Source of the DNA: Pieris napi
Lineage: Eukaryota; Arthropoda; Insecta; Lepidoptera; Pieridae
Length of the DNA: 64,000 bases
Direction of reading: 5' to 3'
NCBI RefSeq assembly: GCF_905475465.1
Contig: NC_062238.1
Location: 848,501-912,500, forward strand
This document shows positions 47,501 through 57,696 of the stretch, one piece after another. The number at the start of each line of letters is the position of its first letter. Within the stretch, counting starts at the first letter, position 1. The notes under the pieces were generated by a model, which saw nothing but the letters and a program-made list of their open reading frames with translations, had not been told where the DNA came from and did not search any database. The position numbers were made by a program, and so were the translations under genes.

Positions 47501-50500
47501 CCCTCGCCAGTATATCGGCCCGGTTATCCGCGAGGCGTTTCTGCTCCATACGTTTAGATGGGATTTCGCCTTCCTCTGTTCAAACATACAAATCTTTGAA
47601 TCGCATTTCTATCAGATATTAATAATCGTATTACTAATTTGTCCTCCAAAGAAAAAAACTACGCCACGGATTTGGCGGTTTTAAAGGCTTTAGGTGAATT
47701 TGAAAAATTTTAGGCGAATTTAACGGATATAATAAATAAACAAAAAATTTGTTGATTCGTTAATTGTTTTGTATTTAAAAGAACATACCTTCCTGGTCCA
47801 CATCTTCTTCGAAATCCAGTGCGTTATAATCAACTTTTCCATCCCGAGATTGCTCTATAACATTAGATATGGAGAATTTCAATTAAAAATCTATCAAATT
47901 TAAATCTAATCAAATAATTTTAATTTTACAGGGGGAAACGGGTAGGAGGCTGCACCCGATGTTAAGTGATACCCATGGACTTTGATCGCAGAGGGCTCGC
48001 GAGTGAGTCACCGTCCTTTTAAGAATTGGTACGTTCTTTTCTAAAGGACCCTAAATCGTATTGTATATCTCACAAGCAGCTTCCAACTTACCCAACGTCG
48101 TATCACACTCTCCTTCCTCCTTCTCTCCTTGTCTGGGCGGTGTATTAGTTACCCCTATAACAAATAGATAATAATTATACTCTTTTGAGAAGGATAAAAA
48201 CCTTTCAAATGGTGGATGTTAGTCTTAAGTTCTAAACACTGGTAAGTGGAAAAAAATTACATACATACATATATGTATACAAAAATAAAGTGTCTTCTAA
48301 TAGAGTCCCTATAAATAATATATATTTATCCCGTTAAATATATTTTTTAGTAAATTAGGGTAGTTTTAAATTACTTATTTATTTATTAAAGTTTTTTTTT
48401 TATTAAAAAAAAAAACGCATACCGTACTAAATCTACAGAATATTTTACAAAATCTTCCATCAAAAATGTATGACAATTGAAGTAAACATAAGTGTTACAA
48501 AAAATATAAAAAATACAATTAAAATATATACAAGATAAAATAAGCATACAATAATGTTATCAATTAAGACTTATTAGTCTTAAGTAAGGCTAGATCGTAA
48601 TGTTTCATTATATCTTTGTTCATAGACAATTTATTATAAAAATACAAACCAAAGTTATTGAAAGTAATACGATTTAAATCAATTTTAATCCGTTAAGACA
48701 GAGATAAACTTACTCTGCGACTTGACTACCGGCTTCTTCAAATTCTCCTGAACCCGTTCATGTTCATTACGCTGAAAATAAATAGAAAGCGTTATTCATA
48801 TTGTTAGATTTCACAAATAATTGAGGGTAGGCTGAACGTGAAATAAGGCAGCTGTCGGAAGTGATGCCAACGTTTCCCTTAATTTAGGGGTAATCATGAT
48901 GTGCTGGGGGCTTTTAGGAGGTACATTTATTTACGGGGATTTTTAGAGGGTACTTTATGCAAGAAATTTATTTATATTTTCTTAAAAAACGCACGTTTCA
49001 AGTTTACCAAACCATTTAATTATAACTAAATCTAATTCTACTGTTGTAAACCACTTTAAGTCATCTTTTGTCTATTTTTGTTTAAGTGTGTTTATGCTGT
49101 GATGAAGAGACAAATACTTTAGTTTGGTGCTGTTAGGGCTGATTTATAAATATGATACAATTTCAACAAGTTTGTTCCAATTGTGGTCCAAATAAAATAC
49201 GGGGTTGGTATACTAAGTAAAGCGAATTTAAAAAAAAACTTAAATATTTCTAGTCATAGTATTTCAAATTATAAAATTTCCGTTACCTCGAAATCAGCGA
49301 GTTTGACGATCCTCCGTTGCGCCTGCCTCCAATGCGGCGGCGTCACCGAACGAGATCGCGAGCGAGAGCGAGACGGCGTGCGGTATCGCTGTACGTTAGA
49401 AAGAGACAGAATTATAACGCGCCTTTTCGTCTTCTTCTTTGTCATGTAGAATTCTTGAAACTGGTCTTTTATTTATAAATAGTTCTTTCAAACGTTTAAA
49501 TACTTATAGAACCAGTTATGTTTATAATTAAAACCTTGTAAAATGTTTCAAACTTACAAACACACCACGCCCCTTAACGATACGTCCGCTGCGCGTGTAC
49601 GCGTGACGTTCGCGCTCTCGGTATCGCGGCCTGAAAATAACGGTTATGTTAATAATTTTTTTTTGTTTATATATAGATATATATATATATATATGTATAT
49701 AAAATAACTGACCTCTCCCTATCTCTCCTGGTGTCTTTTTCCTTCTCATCCCTTGTTGCTCTCATTAGGAATCTATTGGTGGGCACATCCGGGATCTCCT
49801 TTGGATCAATCTTGGTGGTGCTGACCAACGGATGAGATGGCTCCGAGGTTTGTTCACCTTCAGACTGCTCAGATTGATGTCTAAAAAATTTAATTATGAT
49901 ATTTATGTAATGAAATTATGAACATATTCCGATCGTGGTTTATGTATTATTTAAGTTTTGAGTTATTTTATATACAATTAAAAGAACTAGCCAACTCTTC
50001 GCCACTTCTTATAGTACTTAAAGCATAGTTATATAACTTCGTATAGTATTTAAAACTTTCAAAGTTCTTAATGTTCCATGGAGTCATTTAAAAACGAGGC
50101 GTTCCTTCATTAGTGTACATTTCTTTCCTTTCGAGTTAATATAAATCAATTCTCGTTTCAATCAAATAAATAAATTTCGTTTTTTTTTTTAAATACTCGA
50201 TAAATTGAATAAAATCATGGACCCCTAGGTAAATTGAAGTGTTTATATGCACCTGTCGTTTGTTTGCATACATGTACAGACAGACCTGTCCCGAATGACT
50301 ATCGCAGCTCTCACTACTATCGAAAATTCTTTGGACATTAATAGAATGAAGTCGCTTACTCAAAAAATTCGGATCTTCATTTTTTAAAATCTTATTTATT
50401 TTATAAGCTATACATCTATTGAAAATTCGTATCTTCATTTCGAAATAAAAAAAATTGAATGTGAATAACAATATAGAAATAATAAATCATGAATTTTGAT

Positions 50501-53500
50501 AAAAACTCTTATTTATTTGCTAAAACGCTTGTTATTTTGAAATTTATCTCTTGAGTTAAACATTTTTTTTTCGCAAACATTAGACACTGGATATGATAGA
50601 ACATATCCTTAAAAAGCTTAAAATGGTATAGTAAACACTTAAAAAAACTAGTACAATCTAAACAGAGATCAAGAACAAAGATTTGCAGCTCCATTGGATT
50701 AGAATAATACTTTAAATAAAAAGCAGAAATGTGACTTTTTGTCTTACCGTTTCTTCTTCTTGTCTTTCTTCTTTTTCTTGTCCTTCTTGTGAGACTTCTC
50801 AGACTCGGCATCACTCTCATCCTTTTCCTTTTCTTTTTCTTTATCCTGTTTACGTTTTTTGCCTGAAATATAACAATTTGGAATATCGAAAAACTCAATA
50901 TAGTACGGGAGGTAGCAACGTTTTCGAGAAAGAATTTCAGGTCAGCTGATTTTGTGATATGTCTTCCTTCTTGCACTTCCGGTTAGAGTCTGGGCAATCT
51001 GGCTGGCGGTAGCGGTTGCGTTCATTAGTGCGCATCCTATCTGTCCAGGTAATAATCCTGGATTTTAAAAGCATTTTAAGAAGCGTAATTTTTGATTTTT
51101 CCTTTTTAAATACGTCTACCTGACATACTTTTTTTATTGCCAGACATTTTTCACGTTGCTAACTATGTGCCAGACGCGATTTTAAGTTTTATTTTTATGA
51201 AAATTTCAAAGCATTTTAGAATGTCTGTAATTTTAATATTATGTTATTTAAATATAAGGAAAACTGAAAATGAATTTGCCAGACATTAATTCGGTTGTTA
51301 AGTCTTGAATTAAAATGATAAAGTTTTGCAGTATGATGAAGCATTGCATTTTAAGAAGCATAATTTTAGATTTTTCCTTTTTAAATACGTCTACCTGACA
51401 TACTTTTTTTATTGCCAGACATTTTTCACGTTGCTAACTATGTGCCAGACGCGATTTTAAGTTTTATTTTTATGAAAATTTCAAAGCATTTTAGAATGTC
51501 TGTAATTTTAATATTATGTTATTTAAATATAAGGAAAACTGAAAATGAATTTGCCAGACATTAATTCGGTTGTTAAGTCTTGAATTAAAATGATAAAGTT
51601 TTGCAGTATGATGAAGCATTGCATTTTAAGAAGCGTAATTTTTGATTTTTCCTTTTTAAATACGTCTACCTGACATACTTTTTTTATTGCCAGACATTTT
51701 TCACGTTGCTAACTATGTGCCAGACGCGATTTTAAGTTTTATTTTTATGAAAATTTCAAAGCATTTTAGAATGTCTGTAATTTTAATATTATGTTATTTA
51801 AATATAAGGAAAACTGAAAATGAATTTGCCAGACATTAATTCGGTTGTTAAGTCTTGAATTAAAATGATAAAGTTTTGCAGTATGATGAAGCATTGCATT
51901 TTAAGAAGCGTAATTTTTGATTTTTCCTTTTTAAATACGTCTACCTGACATACTTTTTTTATTGCCAGACATTTTTCACGTTGCTAACTATGTGCCAGAC
52001 GCGATTTAAGACTTAACAATCGAATTAATGTCTGGCAAATTCATTTTAAGTTTTTATTATATTTAAATAACATAATATTAAAATTACAGACATTCTAAAA
52101 TGCTTTGAAATTTTTATAAAAAAAAAAACTTAAAATCGCGTCTGGCACATAGTTAACAATGGGAAAAATGTCTGGCAATAAAAAAAGTATGTCAGGTAGA
52201 CGTATTTAAAAAGGAAAAATCAAAAATTACGCTTCTTAAAATGCAATGCTTCATCATACTGCAAAACTTTATCATTTTAATTCAAGACTTAACAACCGAA
52301 TTAATGTCTGGCAAATTCATTTTCAGTTTTCCTTATATTTAAATAACATAATATTAAAATTACAGACATTCTAAAATGCTTTGAAATTTTCATAAAAATA
52401 AAACTTAAAATCGCGTCTGGCACATAGTTAGCAACGTGAAAAATGTCTGGCAATAAAAAAAGTATGTCAGGTAGACGTATTTAAAAAGGAAAAATCAAAA
52501 ATTACGCTTCTTAAAATGCAATGCTTCATCATACTGCAAAACTTTATCATTTTAATTCAAGACTTAACAACCGAATTAATGTCTGGCAAATTCATTTTCA
52601 GTTTTCCTTATATTTAAATAACATAATATTAAAATTACAGACATTCTAAAATGCTTTGAAATTTTTATAAAAAAAAAACTTAAAATCGCGTCTGGCACAT
52701 AGTTAACAATGGGAAAAATGTCTGGCAATAAAAAAAGTATGTCAGGTAGACGTATTTAAAAAGGAAAAATCAAAAATTACGCTTCTTAAAATGCAATGCT
52801 TCATCATACTGGAAAACTTTATCATTTTAATTCAAGACTTAACAACCGAATTAATGTCTGGCAAATTCATTTTCAGTTTTCCTTATATTTAAATAACATA
52901 ATATTAAAATTACAGACATTCTAAAATGCTTTGAAATTTTCATAAAAATAAAACTTAAAATCGCGTCTGGCACATAGTTAGCAACGTGAAAAATGTCTGG
53001 CAATAAAAAAAGTATGTCAGGTAGACGTATTTAAAAAGGAAAAATCTAAAATTATGCTTCTTAAAATGCTTTTAAAATCCAGGATTTTTACCTGGACAGA
53101 TAGGATGCGCACTAATGAACGCAACCACTACCGCCAGCCAGATTGCCCAGACTCTAACCGGAAGTGCAAGAAGGAAGACATATCACAAAATCAGCTGACC
53201 TAAAATTCTTTTTTTTCAAACGTTGCTACCTCCCGTACTAATATGTGTAAATATCTCTGAATATATTTAATTAATCGATTGAGCAATTCAATTAAATTTA
53301 ATTCAAAAGTATTACAGAAGTTTATTACATGCATAATATGCTACAATTTTTAACACAGAAACAACGACAATTATTGATATATAGCAATATAATAAAATAA
53401 TAATACTAACATATAAAACACAAATTTATAGTATGTTAAACAATAATTATTCTTTTGCCCCATTTTTTAGTTGTATTTATACTTTAACTGAATTCATTGA

Positions 53501-56434
53501 AAGATGAATATTTTCCATAAGTATTGTCAAAATCCTTTGAACCTATCTTGGTTAAATAGTTGAAATACATTATTGTAATGAGTTGTTATCAATTCCAACA
53601 ATATCACATACACTTTAAACTGATAACAGTTTTTGGAGTTGGTGACAAATTTCCTTACCAGCCTTAAGTTTCACAAGCTGTCCACAATTAGTAACGGTGA
53701 TGTCCTGAAGGGGTCTCGCGTTGCGGTCCACGGGAAGCGCTTCCAACTGCCGCACCAGCGTCGCCCCGTTCACTACCTGGCCGAATACTACGTGCACACT
53801 GGAACAACGGAGAATCATGTTCAGCTAATACTCCTTAATACATGCCCTTACATACATACATACATACTTACATACGTCCAATGTAAGGGCATTGGACGTC
53901 AGTTGTATCATGTATAAAGTGACCATTTATTCTTTGAATCAAAACGGGACATTGGTTTAATTTAGGTCAAATAATAAGTAACTTCCATGAAAAAAATACT
54001 CTTTTTTAAAGTTATTTCTTTAGAAAAAGTTGGGTTAAAAGTTACGAATCATTTGTTTTAATATAGCTGGTGACGATTTCAAATAGGAATGAAACTCTTG
54101 GCTCGTTTTTTAATATTGTTGGTTAAATTTTCGCGCGCTTTTTAAAAACGGGACAATTTTGCGACCTACAGTTCATTTCGGGGACATTGGAACTCGTAAT
54201 TGGAAAAAGGGATAGTCCCGCTCAATCTAGACGTCTCGTCACGTTAATCATGTATCGTAGTCAATAAGCATTAATCTTGCATTAATTTCCTGGAATTTAA
54301 GGGGGTCAGCTGATTTTGGTCAACCAAAATCGCGACCATATTCGAACATTGATTTAGTCGCTTTTCATTTTTAGCACCAATATATATTTCGCAGCCAACT
54401 AGCTTAATCACCCGTTCAATTAACAGCCTAGCCGTTTCAGTAAACAGCGACATTTATTTTTATTTTATTTATTTTAAGAAGGTTTTATATGAACTGGATC
54501 ATCAGTTTTCTATGAACACAGTCAAGCGAACAATTTTTACTTAAAATGTTAAGAAATATATCAGTGCATCCTTTCTCTTTAATTACACCAATTTCAATAC
54601 ATTCTTTAACAATAATAAATAATATATCAGCTAAATAGCTTATTATATGATTTAATCTTATTTCTGTGGCCAGAGCCAGCAGAGGGAGTGTAAAAGTGAA
54701 TAGTATATTAACTATGCATAAGTTTTTAATTAATCATATTTATATTGTAATAGATATTAATGAAATACTCACTTGTCGAGATGCGGCGCCGGCTGTGTTG
54801 TTCTACAACACACAGAACACAAAGAATGATAGCGGGCTGCGCGGACCCCGGCCGCGGCGCGACCTTTACACAACGTACATTTCATACATGACACTATGCA
54901 GCGTCCACTCGCAGCTATTATATATAATAGAACCACAAACAATCTGGTATATCTTTAAATAGCTATAATTATTAGCACATAACTAATTCAACACTATTGT
55001 ATAAGTCAATTTAATAAACATAAAACCAACACATATATGGCCTGCTTAGACATAATAATAATTGCTGCATCATGGCCAGAGTAGACAGTAAATACTTTTT
55101 AAAATGATTCCTTCTTCGTTTTGAAAAAACTTTAGAATTCATTTGTTCTAAATATAAAATTACTATAACAGACAGCTAATATTAGGTGATGTAGCTGTTT
55201 ACCTGTGAGCTTTACCACATAGATATAGTAAATTGCAAAGAAGTGAAGGCTCCACTTACATTACTGAAAAAAAAAGGCACCAATGCTACCAAAATGTCAT
55301 TAAGCATTTGTTTTTATACTGTATTGATGATGTTTCTTAGTCCCTAAGCTTTATATACCTAATTAATGTTACTTTGAGATCTTAGCCAAGGAACATTTGA
55401 TTAAACACACACTAACTACTTAGGCATGGTGTTGTACATATTGTAAGTTGTAAATATTAATTTATTACTTTAAATGTAACATGATAGTATTAAAAACCTC
55501 ATTTTTCTCACCCATCCATCCAAACTTACATAAAGAACTGTGACCCGTTTGTGTCCTTTCCCCGATTTGCCATAGAAAGTAGGAAAGGCCGTTCATGCTT
55601 CAGGTCAAATGTTTCATCTGAAATTAAGTAATCAATTTTACGAAGCTAGAGTCAATCTACAATAAATTTATAAGTTGTTTTATGAATAAATTAAAATTAC
55701 TATTTTAACAAGTGCAGGAGGTTAAAATTAAATATATCATATCATAATAGACATCTTAGACTGGTCTGGGAGTCTTAGACTGTGAGCAATTAAATTATAG
55801 TTTCCATTCCTAAAATATCAATGTAATTTGCCAAAACTGTTTTTTGACAGCCCAAGTTAATCATGACCAAAGACAGCTAGAATAATTTAAAATAAACAAT
55901 GAGTTAATAACTCACCTTCAAATGTACCACCATAAATTGATTCACCTCCGGTTCCATTGGCATTGCTGAAATCTCCTCCTTGGATCATAAAATCCTTCAC
56001 TACACGGTGAAATACCATGCCCTGATAAAGTAATATTGCATGGAATTACATTATTAATGCAAATTGTGATAATTCCTTATATTACAAATAAAAACTAACA
56101 TGTGTAAAAAGTTTTTGTATAGCCACAATTTGTTATTTAGTATATTCCTGAATTTATAGTTCTCTGGAGTTTCAGTTTATATGTGGGTAAAACTGTAGTA
56201 GTAGAAAACAGTGGCCTACCAGTTATATCATTCAATTCTAACCTTATATGTTAATGGTTTTCCAGTATTTTTTCCAACTCCTTTGTCACCAGCGCATAAA
56301 GCCCGGAAATTTTCGCACGTCTTTGGTGCCACATCATTGAACAACTCGAACACAATACGACCCGATGGGAGTCCTCCGATAGCAATGTCCATGAACACAC
56401 GGTCCCTAGGATTTTCTTCGCCGTCCACAGTCAT
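41590..56434 (-). CDS. Moca-cyp: Nuclear RS-domain cyclophilin (peptidyl-prolyl isomerase G type), 20 coding exons
   Basis: Spliced product of 852 residues; all introns are GT-AG with frame kept. Coding exons: 56243-56434, 55916-56021, 55530-55617, 54773-54802, 53659-53798, 50748-50862, 49713-49880, 49558-49630, 49287-49388, 48714-48771, 48092-48154, 47789-47854, 47467-47575, 46898-47074, 45926-46570, 44973-45050, 43548-43626, 42887-42977, 41960-42062, 41590-41665. Residues 12-178 form a cyclophilin domain (start DRVFMDIAIGGLPSGRIVFE). Aligned to human cyclophilin A, R70, F75, M76, Q78, A116, F128, L137 and H141 keep the active site; the cyclosporin-contacting Trp is His136, as in PPIG/NKTR relatives. 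A Lys-rich exon (186-224) follows, then RSRSRS..TPPHW near 324, a DRSK/RERD-rich exon (496-711), SSSSSSEDE, and an SR-rich C-terminus (SRSRRRSLSPRR). The family is nuclear, binds splicing factors and the polymerase II tail, and isomerises prolyl bonds. PPIG/Moca-cyp is preferred over NKTR by length and motif order. Confidence 0.93.
42236..42330 (+). mobile_element. RTE-like LINE fragment in cyclophilin intron 18
   Basis: Plus-strand frame MMTRIRKVMLRWFGHEFRRG matches the RIR...LRWFGHV block of RTE-like polyproteins. It is opposite to the host gene, between exons 19 and 18. Confidence 0.55.
42518..42612 (+). mobile_element. SINE body fragment in cyclophilin intron 18
   Basis: gaaaacatcgtgaggaaacc, agactcaaaaagtcgacggc and aggaggctgatcatttattt match the middle of the tRNA-derived SINE; head and tail are missing. 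A still shorter scrap (gaaacatgtgaggaaaccag) is at 43245-43268 in the next intron. Confidence 0.65.
45180..45300 (+). mobile_element. RTE-like LINE C-terminal remnant in cyclophilin intron 15
   Basis: The frame ELAQDTESRKILISESKILF then GSQSHKSYNEDK matches the ELAQDR..W..LI.EAK..FGSQSH ending of RTE-like proteins. A related scrap is at 11225-11330. Antisense to the host gene. Confidence 0.6.
47935..48060 (-). mobile_element. LINE tail family B inside cyclophilin intron 11
   Basis: The plus strand reads acagggggaaacgggtagga, ggctgcacccgatgttaagt and gtccttttaagaattggtac, with gaccctaaatcgtattg at the end. It nearly fills the short gap between exon 12 (ends 47854) and exon 11 (starts 48092), stopping about 30 bp from the donor of exon 11, on the same strand as the host. 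Confidence 0.65.
49667..49700. repeat. (TA)n microsatellite
   Basis: tatatatagatatatatata-type run with one GA and one GT interruption, in cyclophilin intron 7 about 13 bp from the donor of exon 7. Confidence 0.85.
50901..53240. mobile_element. Foldback element: 1.1-kb inverted arms of 275-bp tandem units
   Basis: The 2,340-bp block starts tagtacgggaggtagcaacg at 50901-50920 and ends with its exact inverse at 53221-53240. The left arm (50901-52007) and right arm (52133-53240) are inverted copies about a centre at 52070, leaving a loop of about 125 bases. Each arm has a unique outer part of about 170 bp (aatctggctggcggtagcgg), then units of exactly 275 bp: aagaagc marks at 51078, 51353, 51628 and 51903, and gcttctt marks at 52231, 52506, 52781 and 53056. 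No coding region. The flanks suggest a short duplication (ATA next to the ends, or TA if the ends are read as GTAC). Structure matches foldback-type transposons, but I cannot name the superfamily. It fills most of cyclophilin intron 5. Confidence 0.9.
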
Positions 56435-57696
56435 TTTTATAGTAGCAATATAACACGATCAACTTAACAACTTTCGCTTATTTACTAGTAAATATAACAA
56501 ACGCGAAGCATATCAGCTTGTAATATTATTGTTTTAAACGTAATAAGTTAAATTCAGGTTATGCTGAGTGCTGACTGCCATGGACAACAAAATTCAAAAA
56601 TATACCCATCTCACTGATCACAAACTCACAATAAAGTACAAACTACAAACAAACCAATAAACTAAACTTGTTAAGCTGTCAGCAACTAAATAAAAATTGT
56701 CGTTCATCAATCTTCATTCAATAATTTACAGCCAAGAATGCCAAATATATCAAAAAAGAAAAAGAAAAGATAAAATAGAATAAGGAAGGAATCGTATTCT
56801 CACTGGGACTGCAGATTCAAAATACTCCACATGCAATTGGTACACGCAGGTTATAAATAAGTATAAAAGTTCTTAAAAGATTAACAAGCCAGCTTTGCTT
56901 GATAATCTTCGAATTTAAGAACCAATTCGAAGTTGATTAAAGTAGACTGTAGAATGTATTTTAAATTATATACTCAGTACTGAGTCAATTATTTAACATA
57001 TTTATAGAATTCGCAGACGTAACAGATTGGATCAAAAGACAATTTTCAAGAATGCAGTCACTATTCGTCATCATAAGATATCTCAAAAATTTGTAATTTT
57101 GCGAATTAAAACTACTTCACAAGTTTTCATAATAAATACTAACTGTGTACAATGAGAATGAATGAAATGAAAGAATAGAGCATATTGGTATTTCTGAATT
57201 CACGAAACGTTTAGTGACTTTTAAACTTCTTTTTTGCTTGGCCTTGTAGTCTCGATAAATATATATAAATATATAAATGCTCAAAACAATATACAAGATT
57301 TTAGGGCACTTCCTCGAATTATTAAAAATATCTTACTGCTCCGTGCTTATACATAATATTCAGTGCTGTGATAAAAAAAAAAACAGTAATTTGCTGTAAT
57401 TCGTGAAAAAAAAGAATTTAACACCGTTCAGCGACTGAAGAATGAAAGAAGAATCTATTTTAAATTACGTGTGAGGCTATTGTCTATGCTTTAATGTCAA
57501 TAGTCATAACTCATAAATATAAAATCACAGCTCCCTGTCTATTTCGTTCGTGTTTGTGGAACTCTGAATTAAAAAACAGTTGCAACTTGCATTATAAGCA
57601 TTTTTAAGAATTTTAAAAGATTATCGTCTCTTTTAATTAAAAATACTCAATTTTATTTTATCGTATTCATTTATTTAAAACTTTTCATAGTGAAAC
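56435..57696. promoter_or_regulatory. Shared 5' interval of the divergent cyclophilin / hnRNP F/H pair
   Basis: The two start codons face away from each other across 1,261 bp containing both 5' untranslated regions and presumably both promoters. I see no transposable element here, unlike nearly every other interval of this size. It is AT-rich. There is no clear TATA box that I would defend, and transcription starts are not assigned. Confidence 0.5.

Noticed and set aside
50509..50976. A 155-residue minus-strand frame over the Lys-rich stretch
   Set aside because: It runs out of frame through cyclophilin exon 6 and into the foldback terminus. The spliced frame across 50748-50862 gives the expected KKDKKKKKDKKKKR protein instead.
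51065..53060. Regular 275-bp repeats considered as a CRISPR-like array or satellite
   Set aside because: Units are long and adjacent without unique spacers, are arranged as inverted arms with terminal repeats, and sit in a eukaryotic intron; a foldback element explains them.
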